Part shown: piece by piece, positions 1 to 7,510 of the stretch
Layout: the number at the start of each line of letters is the position of its first letter
Numbering within the stretch: the stretch's first letter is position 1
Origin: Bacteroidales bacterium M8
GTDB lineage: Bacteria > Bacteroidota > Bacteroidia > Bacteroidales > Muribaculaceae
Reading direction: 5' to 3'
Length of the DNA: 64,000 nucleotides
Assembly (NCBI GenBank): GCA_001689495.1
Contig: LUJS01000035.1
Location: forward strand, 62,001 to 126,000
Made by a program: the position numbers and the translations under genes
Notes under the pieces: model-generated
Databases searched by the model: none
What the model saw: only the letters and a program-made list of their open reading frames with translations
Told to the model about the DNA's origin: nothing

Positions 1-574
1 CCTCGACCGTGTTATATGTCTTGGTGGCATGGAAAGAAAGTGTCGATATATCTCCGGCTTTCAGTATCGACTCCCCGTTCACCTTGACGCCAAAGGCATG
101 TGCGGCATCATATATGACCTTAAGGCCATATTTGTCGGCAATGGCTTGGATTGCTTCGGTGTCACAGGGATTGCCATAGACATGGACAGGCATGATTGCC
201 GTAGTCTTGGGAGTGATGGCGGCCTCGATCTTGGCGGGGTCAAGATTGCCGGTAGCGGGGTCTACGTCGACAAAGACAGGCTTGATGCCGTTCCACCACA
301 ATGAATGGGTCGTGGCGACAAAACTATAGGGTGTCGTAATGACTTCGCCGGTAATGCGCAGTGCCTGAAGGGCCGTTATCAGAGGGAGCGTTCCATTGGT
401 GAAAACGCTTATGAACTCGACGCCGAGATAGTCACACAAGGCTTTTTCGAGCTGCTGATGATAGTATCCGTTGTTGGTAATCCATTTACGGTCCCAAATA
501 TCCTGAAGGTATGGGATAAACTCCTCGAGAGGTGGAAGGAGAGGCGAGGTAACAGTGATCTGTTTTTTATCCAT
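1..574 (-). CDS. DegT/DnrJ/EryC1-family sugar aminotransferase (3' end beyond window)
   Basis: PLP-dependent transaminase acting on a keto nucleotide-sugar, probably making an amino sugar for a surface polysaccharide. The visible 191 residues start MDKKQITVTSPLLPPLEEF and carry the family signatures: a T-N-G-T substrate/PLP loop near residue 54, D156 in the D-A-A-H-A-F-G stretch that contacts the PLP pyridine nitrogen, and the Schiff-base lysine K185 in S-F-H-A-T-K. The start is the ATG at 572-574. The gene runs off the left edge, so roughly half of a usual 370-residue protein is missing. It is the third gene of a minus-strand polysaccharide block after the acyltransferase and flippase. The 4-amino-4,6-dideoxyhexose type (VioA/FdtB-like) is a guess; the family call is solid. 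Confidence 0.88.
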   Translation of the reverse strand, partial: MDKKQITVTSPLLPPLEEFIPYLQDIWDRKWITNNGYYHQQLEKALCDYLGVEFISVFTNGTLPLITALQALRITGEVITTPYSFVATTHSLWWNGIKPVFVDVDPATGNLDPAKIEAAITPKTTAIMPVHVYGNPCDTEAIQAIADKYGLKVIYDAAHAFGVKVNGESILKAGDISTLSFHATKTYNTVE

Positions 575-595
575 ATATTAAATGTGTTGAGTTTG

Positions 596-2029
596 CTATT
601 TTCTTTTTATGAGTCCCAAGAGTTCCTTGAGGTCTGTAGACTTTGTCATAGTAGTAACGATGAAAAAATATACCAGACCGATAGCTATTCCGGACAGCAG
701 TTTAGCAATATTGCCGTGGACCAAATGAACTACCCCAAGGACTATCAGGAACATCGAGAGAGAGTACAGGATTGTCGGTGCCAGATCCCTTATCTGCCTG
801 ACAAAACCGACATCAATAAGTTTTCCCGTGTAGTATGTGTTGATGATCAGTGCAAGTATGGAGTTAAGAATCGCACCGTAGCACATCGCGACCAGTCCCA
901 TGGGCACGGTGGCTACAAGTATTGCCAGACCTATGATCTTCTTGTATATTTCCAGCTTGAGAAACAGGTCACTACGCCCCTTGACCTGCAATAGGTTGAG
1001 ATTGATAGCATGGACAGGAAACCACATCATTGAAAAACAGATTATCTGCAACAGTTGTCCGGCAAATGCCCATTGCTCGTTGAGGATGACAAAAATAAAG
1101 GGTTCGGCCACGCCTGCCAGCCCCATCATCAAAGGGAAAACGACAAAGGCCGATACTCTTAACGACTTTCTATATACAGTTCTAAGCCTTTGATCATCGC
1201 CCTGTATGGAACACAAGACCGGAAACGTGACCCTCTGTACGATACCGGAGACATTCGAAGACGGAAACTCTGCAAACTGATGAGCTCTTGTATAATAGCC
1301 AAGATCTGAGGCCTTGAAAACTTTTCCGATAACAATCAGGTAAAGATTCTTGTAAATACAATCAAGTATACTTGATAGTGCAAGTTTAGACCCAAATGAA
1401 AATAACTCCTTGAAAGAACTCCAAGAATACAAAAAAGACGGACGCCATTTAGAAAAAATCCACAGCAGTACGGCAACTATAACAAGATTGGTAAGTTGTT
1501 GAGCAACAATAGACCATACCCCGAAACCGGAATAAGCCATTGAGATGCCTATTATGCCCGAAACTACCGCACCGGAGAGTGTCGCTTTTGCCTGAGTCTT
1601 GAAATCTATGTTTACAGTCAGGAGAGCACGCTGAACGACAACAAACGAATTGATGACGATGCTCAGACTTATTACTCTTGTAAGCTCGATCAGAGCAGGC
1701 TCATCATAAAAACTTGCTATGAGTGGAGCCGAGAAGAACAGTATGAAGTAGAGAATGAAGCCAACAGCGATATTGAAATAGAAAACGGTTGAATTGTCAA
1801 CCTCAGACCTATCTTGCTTGCGGATAAGAGCTTGAGAGAAACCGCTGTCTATCAGCGCCTGCGAGATGGAAATGAATATGACCAACATCCCGACTAGGCC
1901 ATAGTCACCGGGCGTAAGCACCCTTGCCATCAAAATCATGACGAGGAATTGTATCCCTTGAACGGAAAACCGTTCAATCGAACTCCATACAGTACCCTTG
2001 ACAGTCTTGTGTTTAAGCGAGTCGGACAT
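596..2029 (-). CDS. Wzx-type polysaccharide flippase (MOP superfamily)
   Basis: Integral membrane protein of 477 residues that should flip undecaprenyl-linked oligosaccharide across the inner membrane during O-antigen or capsule assembly. The N-terminus (K-G-T-V-W-S-S-I-E-R-F then a long hydrophobic helix) is typical of the PST/Wzx branch, and about 12 hydrophobic segments alternate with short charged loops along the whole length. It starts 5 bp after the acyltransferase stop and ends about 20 bp before the aminotransferase start, so the three genes are probably one transcript. Base composition here is visibly more A/T-rich than in the housekeeping genes, which is usual for exchanged glycan loci. 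Exporters of other lipid-linked polymers share this fold, so the substrate is unknown. Confidence 0.88.
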   Translation of the reverse strand: MSDSLKHKTVKGTVWSSIERFSVQGIQFLVMILMARVLTPGDYGLVGMLVIFISISQALIDSGFSQALIRKQDRSEVDNSTVFYFNIAVGFILYFILFFSAPLIASFYDEPALIELTRVISLSIVINSFVVVQRALLTVNIDFKTQAKATLSGAVVSGIIGISMAYSGFGVWSIVAQQLTNLVIVAVLLWIFSKWRPSFLYSWSSFKELFSFGSKLALSSILDCIYKNLYLIVIGKVFKASDLGYYTRAHQFAEFPSSNVSGIVQRVTFPVLCSIQGDDQRLRTVYRKSLRVSAFVVFPLMMGLAGVAEPFIFVILNEQWAFAGQLLQIICFSMMWFPVHAINLNLLQVKGRSDLFLKLEIYKKIIGLAILVATVPMGLVAMCYGAILNSILALIINTYYTGKLIDVGFVRQIRDLAPTILYSLSMFLIVLGVVHLVHGNIAKLLSGIAIGLVYFFIVTTMTKSTDLKELLGLIKRK

Positions 2030-2034
2030 TCAAA

Positions 2035-2661
2035 TCAGAATAATTGCTCACGAGTCCAACAAACTCCCTCTTTGACAATTTTAGCAGGACGTCCTACTAT
2101 TAGACAATTAGTTTTATCAAATATCCTTGAAACTGTTGTATCGCTTCCTACTATACACCCGTCTGCAATATTTGAGCCCTTCATTATTTTAGTGTTCGGA
2201 GCTATCCATACGTGCTCTCCAATGTTCACATTCTGAGGGCCATTTATTCTTTTATTCGTCTCCAAATCAAAAATAGGGTGACTGTCAGATGTCCTGATGA
2301 TAATATTGTTGGAGAACATACAATCTCGTCCAATAGTTATCTTCGTAGAATTCTCCTGAGCATTGAAATGACAAAGCATAGTGAAAGTGCAATCTTCACC
2401 TATTATAATTTCAATATCATTGCCTTCTGCCCATATACTACAGCCTTCACCAAATCTGCCTTTTATGACAATTCGATTATTATTTCCTCTTATACGGACG
2501 TGAAGATTATTCAATCTGCATCCTCTTGAAATAGAAATATGATTATGTTGTCCAATAATATCCTTGCTTAAATGACCTTGAGCATCATTTTTGAGATCCA
2601 ATGATCTCAAACTCCTCAATTGCTTCCATTTTAGCAGTAGAGTTGAACAAAATATATTCAA
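2035..2661 (-). CDS. Left-handed beta-helix (hexapeptide) acyltransferase, TTG start
   Basis: Protein of 208 residues with hexapeptide-repeat character ([I/V]-G-x4 turns such as I-I-I-G-E-D, I-T-I-G-R-D and V-N-I-G-E-H), ending in the W-I-A-P-N, G-S-D-T-T-V and I-V-G-R-P-A-K-I-V motifs of WcaF/maltose-O-acetyltransferase-like enzymes. It probably O- or N-acetylates a sugar of the polysaccharide made by this locus, with acetyl-CoA as donor. The only start upstream of the first conserved coil is TTG; the first in-frame ATG lies near residue 94 and would remove half the helix. A stop closes the frame a short way upstream. A 23-bp tandem duplication ends directly before the start codon. First clear gene of the minus-strand block. 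Confidence 0.8.
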   Translation of the reverse strand: MNIFCSTLLLKWKQLRSLRSLDLKNDAQGHLSKDIIGQHNHISISRGCRLNNLHVRIRGNNNRIVIKGRFGEGCSIWAEGNDIEIIIGEDCTFTMLCHFNAQENSTKITIGRDCMFSNNIIIRTSDSHPIFDLETNKRINGPQNVNIGEHVWIAPNTKIMKGSNIADGCIVGSDTTVSRIFDKTNCLIVGRPAKIVKEGVCWTREQLF

Positions 2662-2707
2662 ATAGTAATTACGTCGGATAACAGATAGTAATTACGTCGG
2701 ATAACAG
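2662..2707. repeat. Perfect 23-bp tandem duplication
   Basis: Two identical head-to-tail copies of a 23-nt unit at 2662-2684 and 2685-2707, directly upstream of the acyltransferase start. Since 23 is not a multiple of three, gain or loss of one copy changes the frame of the small ORF running through it. It looks like a recent slippage or duplication event. Confidence 0.95.
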
Positions 2708-2803
2708 ATTTAAGCGAAACGCCCATATTTTCGTTTGCTTTAAAAAATTCGTTATATCATTAATTTGAGAGTAGAGCGCGTCTAAAGCATTAATACCCTC
2801 CAT
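2669..2803 (-). CDS. Small leader ORF, 44 codons
   Basis: ATG-started ORF ahead of the acyltransferase, beginning M-E-G-I-N-A-L-D-A-L-Y and with amphipathic, A/T-rich codons like the genes behind it. It closes with TAA 7 nt before the acyltransferase TTG. If one copy of the adjoining 23-bp tandem repeat is removed, its frame would end in a TGA overlapping that TTG (T-T-G-A), the classical arrangement for coupled translation. No family is recognised. It could be a real small protein, a leader peptide, or chance. Confidence 0.3.
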   Translation of the reverse strand: MEGINALDALYSQINDITNFLKQTKIWAFRLNLLSDVITICYPT

Positions 2804-2996
2804 TCCGGCTCCGGGGTGGGGTCGGGATGTCGGGGAGGCTCGATGTCGGGGGCCGAGTCGCGGCAGGATGCCTGAATCCGGGTATCCTGTGCCGTCTCTC
2901 CTGTGTCTGTTTCCGGATTTGGTCTGATGCCGGGAGTGAACAGACTCACTCCGTCTGGATTATAGTGATTGTCGTTTTTAAGTTAATTTGTAGGTG
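2804..2996 (-). other. Long untranslated leader of the polysaccharide operon
   Basis: About 190 nt between the start inferred from the promoter at 2997-3028 and the first ATG small ORF. Unlike the A/T-rich genes that follow, it is G/C-rich and C/P-codon rich. It holds one GTG-started frame of 55 codons (2782-2949, minus), proline-rich near its end and unlike any family I know. The plus-strand frame through the same DNA has no family resemblance either. I see no NusG/UpxY-like antiterminator gene of the type that heads Bacteroides capsule loci. Confidence 0.4.
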
Positions 2997-3028
2997 CAAA
3001 ATTAAGTTTTTTTTGCTAACTATCCAAA
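2997..3028 (-). promoter_or_regulatory. Consensus Bacteroidetes promoter for the polysaccharide block
   Basis: On the minus strand the -33 TTTG (3025-3028) is followed after exactly 20 nt by a perfect -7 box TAATTTTG (2997-3004). Transcription should start near 2991 and run left, leaving about 330 nt before the acyltransferase start. Confidence 0.75.
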
Positions 3029-3086
3029 CTTTCGGGCGAGTATTTGGGTCGGTGTTCCGGGCGTAGAGGCAGAATTATATTGTAAT

Positions 3087-3120
3087 TTTGTGTGAATTTG
3101 GCATTTATTTCGTACCTTTG
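3087..3120 (+). promoter_or_regulatory. Promoter of gmd
   Basis: -7 box TACCTTTG at 3113-3120 and TTTG at 3087-3090, spacer 22 nt. It points away from the polysaccharide promoter, so the two transcripts are divergent and leave gmd a leader of about 60 nt. Confidence 0.65.
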
Positions 3121-3184
3121 CCGCCGATAACAGAAGTTTTAGGACACACTTTAATCTCAATATTTACCAATAACGTACAATTTC

Positions 3185-4276
3185 ATGAAGACCGCTTTAA
3201 TAACGGGTATTACGGGGCAGGACGGTAGCTTTCTGGCCGAGTTGCTGCTCGAGAAGGGTTATGACGTGCACGGAACCATCAGACGCTCGAGCGTCGACTT
3301 CCGCGAGCGTATCGCTCACCTCGAGGGCGAGCCCAACTTCCACCTCCACTATGCCGACCTCGGCGACTCGATGTCGATAATGCAGGTGGTGTCCAAGGTC
3401 CGTCCCGACGAAATCTATAATCTGGCCGCGCAGAGCCATGTGCAGGTGTCGTTCGACTCGCCCGAGTTCACGGCCGACGTCGATGCCACCGGCGTGCTGC
3501 GAATCCTCGAGGCCGTGCGCCTCTGCGGACTCGGCGACACGTGCCGCATCTATCAGGCGTCGACCTCCGAGCTCTATGGCAAGGTCGAGGAGGTGCCCCA
3601 GAACGAGAAGACCCCCTTCCACCCCTATTCTCCCTATGCCGTGGCCAAGCTCTATGGCTTCTGGATCATCAAGGAGTATCGCGAGGCATATAATATGTAT
3701 TGCTGCTCGGGCATTCTGTTCAACCACGAGTCAGAGCGACGCGGCGAGACCTTCGTGACGCGCAAGATCACTCTGGCGGCTGCCCGCATCGCTCAGGGCA
3801 AGCAGGAGAAGCTCTATCTGGGCAATCTCTCGAGCCTGCGCGACTGGGGCTATGCCAAGGACTACGTGGAGTGCATGTGGCTGATATTGCAGCAGCCCAA
3901 GCCGGACGACTATGTTATAGCCACCGGCGAGCAGCACTCGGTGCGCGAGTTCTGCCTCCATGCCTTCCGCCGCGCCGGCATCGAGCTGGTGTTCGAGGGC
4001 GAGGGCGAGAACGAGAAGGGCATCGACAAGGCTACCGGCAAGGTGGTCATCGAGGTTTCGCCCGACTTCTACCGTCCGACCGACGTGGTCAATCTGTGGG
4101 GCGACCCCACAAAGGCCCGCAACGAGCTGGGCTGGGATCCGTCGAAGAAGACGTCGTTCGAGCAGCTTGTCAACCTGATGGTCGACGCCGACATGGCCAA
4201 GGTGGCTGTAGAGCGCGCCGGCGAGCAGGTGAGGACCAATCTCGAGGAGTATCTCGAGAAGGGCATCGTCAAGTAA
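3185..4276 (+). CDS. gmd: GDP-mannose 4,6-dehydratase
   Basis: Converts GDP-D-mannose to GDP-4-keto-6-deoxymannose, the first step toward GDP-L-fucose and other 6-deoxyhexoses. The 363 residues form an extended SDR with the NADP motif G-I-T-G-Q-D-G (8-14), the catalytic S/T-E cluster at 126-129 and the Y151-x3-K155 dyad, plus the family sequences R-R-S-S at 33-36 and R-D-W-G-Y-A-K-D-Y. Length matches known Gmd. Its usual partner, GDP-fucose synthase (fcl), is not in the window; a strong terminator follows, so gmd appears to be a single-gene transcript. The position beside a polysaccharide locus suggests the product feeds surface glycans. Confidence 0.96.
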   Translation: MKTALITGITGQDGSFLAELLLEKGYDVHGTIRRSSVDFRERIAHLEGEPNFHLHYADLGDSMSIMQVVSKVRPDEIYNLAAQSHVQVSFDSPEFTADVDATGVLRILEAVRLCGLGDTCRIYQASTSELYGKVEEVPQNEKTPFHPYSPYAVAKLYGFWIIKEYREAYNMYCCSGILFNHESERRGETFVTRKITLAAARIAQGKQEKLYLGNLSSLRDWGYAKDYVECMWLILQQPKPDDYVIATGEQHSVREFCLHAFRRAGIELVFEGEGENEKGIDKATGKVVIEVSPDFYRPTDVVNLWGDPTKARNELGWDPSKKTSFEQLVNLMVDADMAKVAVERAGEQVRTNLEEYLEKGIVK

Positions 4277-4310
4277 CACCGCCCCTCTCTCGGACGCCGA
4301 AACATATCCG

Positions 4311-4350
4311 GACCGTCGGGACAGTCGTCCCGGCGGTCTGTATGTTTTTG
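4311..4350 (+). terminator. Intrinsic terminator after gmd
   Basis: Twelve-base-pair stem, 4311-4322 with 4327-4338 (one G-T wobble), tetraloop AGTC, then a T-rich stretch. Confidence 0.85.
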
Positions 4351-4400
4351 AGTTTTCGTAATTTTTCGCGACGAAAATATTGTTTTTTACGACAAAGAGA

Positions 4401-4431
4401 TGTGAAAAATAAAAATTTTTATATAACTTTG
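4401..4431 (+). promoter_or_regulatory. Promoter of the secreted repeat protein gene
   Basis: -7 box TAACTTTG at 4424-4431 with TGTG at 4401-4404, spacer 19 nt; about 48 nt separate the box from the ATG. Confidence 0.7.
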
Positions 4432-4479
4432 CCGTGAATTTTTCAGCACACAGTGCACACAAACACCTAATCAAATTAT

Positions 4480-6207
4480 ATGAAGAAATCTTTACTCCTT
4501 GGCGTTGTGGCCCTGATTGCCTCAGGCTCCGTTCAGGCCGCCACTCCGCAGAAAATCGAGAATTTCAACATCACGTGCGTGTCGCCCGACGGCCGCTATG
4601 TCGTGTCCGAGCTCTATGGCGCGGTGGTGATCATCAAGGACCTTCAGCAAGACAAGGACTATGTCTATGCCTGCGAGGAGGGCGTCACTGACTATTCGAT
4701 CGGCCATGGCAACGCCTTCTCCGACAACGGCATCATGGTCGGCTCGACCGTATTTGACGGCGACGCGGCCTATTGGCGCGACGGCGAGTGGCACCAGATC
4801 GAGGTGGCCAAGAAATATCCCATGCGATTCACCAACGCCATCACCAAGGACGGCTCGATGATCGTGGGCGACGTATCGAACCTCGAGAATACCCTCGGCA
4901 ATGACGGCCTGATGATGGTGCCCTCGTTCTGGCTCGACGCCGACGGCGACGGCGTCTATGAGAGCGAGACCCTGCTCCCCTATCCCGACAAGGACCTCTT
5001 CAACGGTATCCCCCAGTATGTCAACGCCATCAACGTGAGCGGCGACGGCAAGGTCATCGTGGGTCAGGTCGTGGCCAGCTCGGGCTTCTTCATCTATCCC
5101 ATCGCATGGAAGCAGGATGCCGAGGGCAAGTACCAGTACTACTATCCCGGCATCGAGCTCTTCAACCCCAACCACCTCGAGATACCTCAGGATCCCGGCC
5201 CCCAGCCCAGCATGCCCAACGAGGACGACTACATGACCGCCGAGCAGCTCGAGGCATACAACGCAGCCTACATGGAGTGGGCCATGAACGGATATGAAGG
5301 CGTGATGCCCGAGAAGAAAGACTTCATGTCGCCCGAACAGAAGGCTGCCTATGAGGCCGCTTACGCCGCATACGTCGAGGCACAGAACATCTGGTATCCC
5401 AAGTACTTGGCATTCGAGGAGGCCTCGAATGCCATCATGAGAACCTCGCCCAACTATGTGTTCAACACCTGCAGCATGTCGCGCAACGGCAAGTATATGG
5501 CTCAGGTCTGCACGCAGGAGGGCGAGGAATACTGGGATCCCTCGTTCAACTACACCATGCAGTTCGACCTTGAGAACGGCACCGTCAAGAAGTTCCCCGC
5601 CAGCCAGAATGTAGCCCCCTACGAGGTGCTTGACAACGGCACCGTGCTCGGTGCCGAGTTCTTCAGCATGATGTCTTCGACAATGCCCTCTCAGGCATAC
5701 ATCGCCAATGCCGAGAACAGCGAATACGCCCTGCTCGCCGACTATCTCAAGACCGCCGATCCCGCCACCTACCAGTGGCTCGACGAGAACATGCGATTCA
5801 ACGTAGAGACCGTCGATGCCGACTACAACCTCGTCACCCTCGAGAACTACCTCGTCACCGGCACACCCCACTGCTCGGCCGACATGAGCACCATCGCTCT
5901 GTCCATCTATCCCGTCATGTTCTGGGAGTCTGACTACGAGGCACTCTCCGTCATCATCACGGGTCTCCAGTCGGGCGTCAAGGACGTGATCGGCAAGGCC
6001 GACATCGCCCTCAAGGCTTCGAAGGGCGGCGTCTTCACCATCGACGGCGAGGCCACGAGCCTCACGGTCTACGACCTCAACGGCCGCACCGTATTCGCCA
6101 CCAATGCACCTGCCTCGATCGTCGAGACCGGCCTCGGCTCGGGCCTCTACATCGCCAAGGCCACCGACGCCAAGGGCAACACCTCTGTAGTCAAGGTGGC
6201 ATTCTGA
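4480..6207 (+). CDS. Secreted HAF-like repeat protein with T9SS-type C-terminal domain
   Basis: Exported protein of 575 residues. A signal peptide (M-K-K-S-L-L-L-G-V-V-A-L-I-A, cleavage after A-Q-A around residue 20) is followed by repeats of the form V-S-P-D-G-R-Y-V-V, F-S-D-N-G-I-M-V-G and V-S-G-D-G-K-V-I-V-G, typical of HAF/beta-propeller-like extracellular repeats. Between repeats lies an insertion from about residue 235 to 320 with two similar helical copies starting near 249 and 280 (both D-[YF]-M-[TS]-x-E-Q followed by A-Y-x-A-A-Y). The last about 70 residues (L-T-V-Y-D-L-N-G-R, then G-L-Y-I-A-K and K-V-A-F) resemble a type A T9SS sorting domain, suggesting surface delivery. No catalytic motif was recognised and the role is unknown. 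Flanked by its own promoter and terminator. Confidence 0.75.
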   Translation: MKKSLLLGVVALIASGSVQAATPQKIENFNITCVSPDGRYVVSELYGAVVIIKDLQQDKDYVYACEEGVTDYSIGHGNAFSDNGIMVGSTVFDGDAAYWRDGEWHQIEVAKKYPMRFTNAITKDGSMIVGDVSNLENTLGNDGLMMVPSFWLDADGDGVYESETLLPYPDKDLFNGIPQYVNAINVSGDGKVIVGQVVASSGFFIYPIAWKQDAEGKYQYYYPGIELFNPNHLEIPQDPGPQPSMPNEDDYMTAEQLEAYNAAYMEWAMNGYEGVMPEKKDFMSPEQKAAYEAAYAAYVEAQNIWYPKYLAFEEASNAIMRTSPNYVFNTCSMSRNGKYMAQVCTQEGEEYWDPSFNYTMQFDLENGTVKKFPASQNVAPYEVLDNGTVLGAEFFSMMSSTMPSQAYIANAENSEYALLADYLKTADPATYQWLDENMRFNVETVDADYNLVTLENYLVTGTPHCSADMSTIALSIYPVMFWESDYEALSVIITGLQSGVKDVIGKADIALKASKGGVFTIDGEATSLTVYDLNGRTVFATNAPASIVETGLGSGLYIAKATDAKGNTSVVKVAF

Positions 6208-6236
6208 TAGACCATTCCCCTATCTCCATACACCAA

Positions 6237-6280
6237 GCGCCCCGCAACCGTCAGACATACGTTGCGGGGCGCACACTTTT
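6237..6280 (+). terminator. Intrinsic terminator
   Basis: Perfect 12-bp stem, 6237-6248 with 6261-6272, then a short spacer and a T6 run. It ends the secreted-protein transcript and faces the small gene on the other strand. Confidence 0.85.
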
Positions 6281-6301
6281 TTATATCAGGTATTGTAGAG
6301 C

Positions 6302-6553
6302 CTACAGGTTCGATTTCTTGTTCATCTGGCTCTGCACCAGCTCGCGGTCGCGCTTGCGCTCGGCACGGCGCTCATATCCGCGACCCATTATCATCAGCAG
6401 GGCCCCGATCAGTATCACCGCACATATCGACAGGACGGCCGTGGTGGTGGCAAATGCTATCGAGCCCGCCAGCATCATGATGAGATATGCGAACACGACA
6501 CCTATCAGTATTATAAATCCCAGCCAGAAGAGACCTTTACCAAGAGTATTCAT
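6302..6553 (-). CDS. Small two-helix membrane protein
   Basis: Hypothetical protein of 83 residues with two hydrophobic helices (about 8-30 and 36-57) and a strongly basic tail (R-R-A-E-R-K-R-D-R). By the positive-inside rule the tail should lie in the cytoplasm. ATG start at 6551-6553. No family is recognised. It sits on the same strand as, and behind, the rhamnose operon, but a hairpin region separates it from rhaD, so co-transcription would need read-through. Confidence 0.6.
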   Translation of the reverse strand: MNTLGKGLFWLGFIILIGVVFAYLIMMLAGSIAFATTTAVLSICAVILIGALLMIMGRGYERRAERKRDRELVQSQMNKKSNL

Positions 6554-6593
6554 AACTTAATCTGTTTTGACGTTTGTTTATAATCATAATGCC

Positions 6594-6650
6594 TCAGGGC
6601 CCTGAAATGTTCACATAAATCAGGCCCTCCGTCCCGAAAGACAGAGGGCC
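6594..6650 (-). terminator. Hairpin region after rhaD
   Basis: Two structures: an 11-bp stem with one mismatch, 6623-6633 with 6640-6650, and a 12-nt perfect palindrome at 6594-6605. The T-tract after the first is weak, so termination may be partial. Confidence 0.55.
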
Positions 6651-6675
6651 ATGTTTCTTGAGCCGTTACCGCGAC

Positions 6676-7482
6676 TTATTTGGGCAGGTTGAAGGCTTTG
6701 GTCATCTCGGCCATCTGGGCGTCAGACATGCCCTCGGGCTCAAAGCCCATGTTCTTGGCGGCGATATAGATCAGGGCCGACTTGTTGAGCACGTCTACCT
6801 GATCGAAGGCAGCCATGATGTCGGTGTCGATGGCAAACACGCCATGCTTCTCCCACAGGGTCACGTCATAGTCGCCGAGCTCGCGGATTGTCGAGGCGGC
6901 GAGCTCGTTCGAGCCGGGCAGCTGATAGGGGATGATGCCAAGACCGCGGGGGCAGAAAGCCTTGGTCTCGGGGATCATACTCCACAACAGGCGGGTGGCC
7001 ACGTCCTTGTCGAGGAACTTCTTGCAGTGGCTCATTGCAACCAGCTCGATGGGATGGGTGTGCAGCGATGCCTTGTAGGGCGAGCCCTTCTCGATCAGAT
7101 AGTTGTGCACGGCAAGGTGCGAGGGGAGCTCTGAGGTGGGCTTGACGGGATTGTCGGCGATGATCTCATAGTGGGCGCAGTCGTCGAGTATGCGGATGAA
7201 CGAGCCGTTCTCCATGGGCCAGCGGGCCAGATCGCGCATGCGGCGGTTGGTGCCCTTGCAGAAAAAGTAGCAACCCTTGAGGTGGGGCAGCGTGGCGCCG
7301 ATGGGCACTGCGGGGCTGATGGCGGGGAGGGCGCGGATGGCGTCGTCTACATATTCAGTCACGTTGACGGTGATGTTGCCGCCGTTGCGTTCTGCCCAGC
7401 CTTTCTGCCAGAGGTATCCGGCCACTTCGGCCACCTGTTCTACCTCGCGGGCAAGAGCGGGACGGTTGTCTAAGATTGACAT
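6676..7482 (-). CDS. rhaD: Rhamnulose-1-phosphate aldolase
   Basis: Zinc-dependent class II aldolase that splits L-rhamnulose 1-phosphate into dihydroxyacetone phosphate and L-lactaldehyde. The 268 residues match RhaD length. Visible are the G-G-N-I-T phosphate-binding loop near residue 34, the metal-ligand pair H-T-H-P near residue 141, and a further ligand region W-E-K-H-G-V near residue 212. Last gene of the rha operon, 28 bp behind rhaT. No lactaldehyde reductase or dehydrogenase follows, so the fate of lactaldehyde is not shown here. Confidence 0.95.
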   Translation of the reverse strand: MSILDNRPALAREVEQVAEVAGYLWQKGWAERNGGNITVNVTEYVDDAIRALPAISPAVPIGATLPHLKGCYFFCKGTNRRMRDLARWPMENGSFIRILDDCAHYEIIADNPVKPTSELPSHLAVHNYLIEKGSPYKASLHTHPIELVAMSHCKKFLDKDVATRLLWSMIPETKAFCPRGLGIIPYQLPGSNELAASTIRELGDYDVTLWEKHGVFAIDTDIMAAFDQVDVLNKSALIYIAAKNMGFEPEGMSDAQMAEMTKAFNLPK

Positions 7483-7510
7483 AACTGGTATTTGTTTAGA
7501 AGTTAATCGG

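Noticed and set aside
2827..3066. Plus-strand frame of 79 codons between the polysaccharide genes and gmd
   Set aside because: It crosses the minus-strand promoter, has no family resemblance and an unlikely Cys/aromatic composition.
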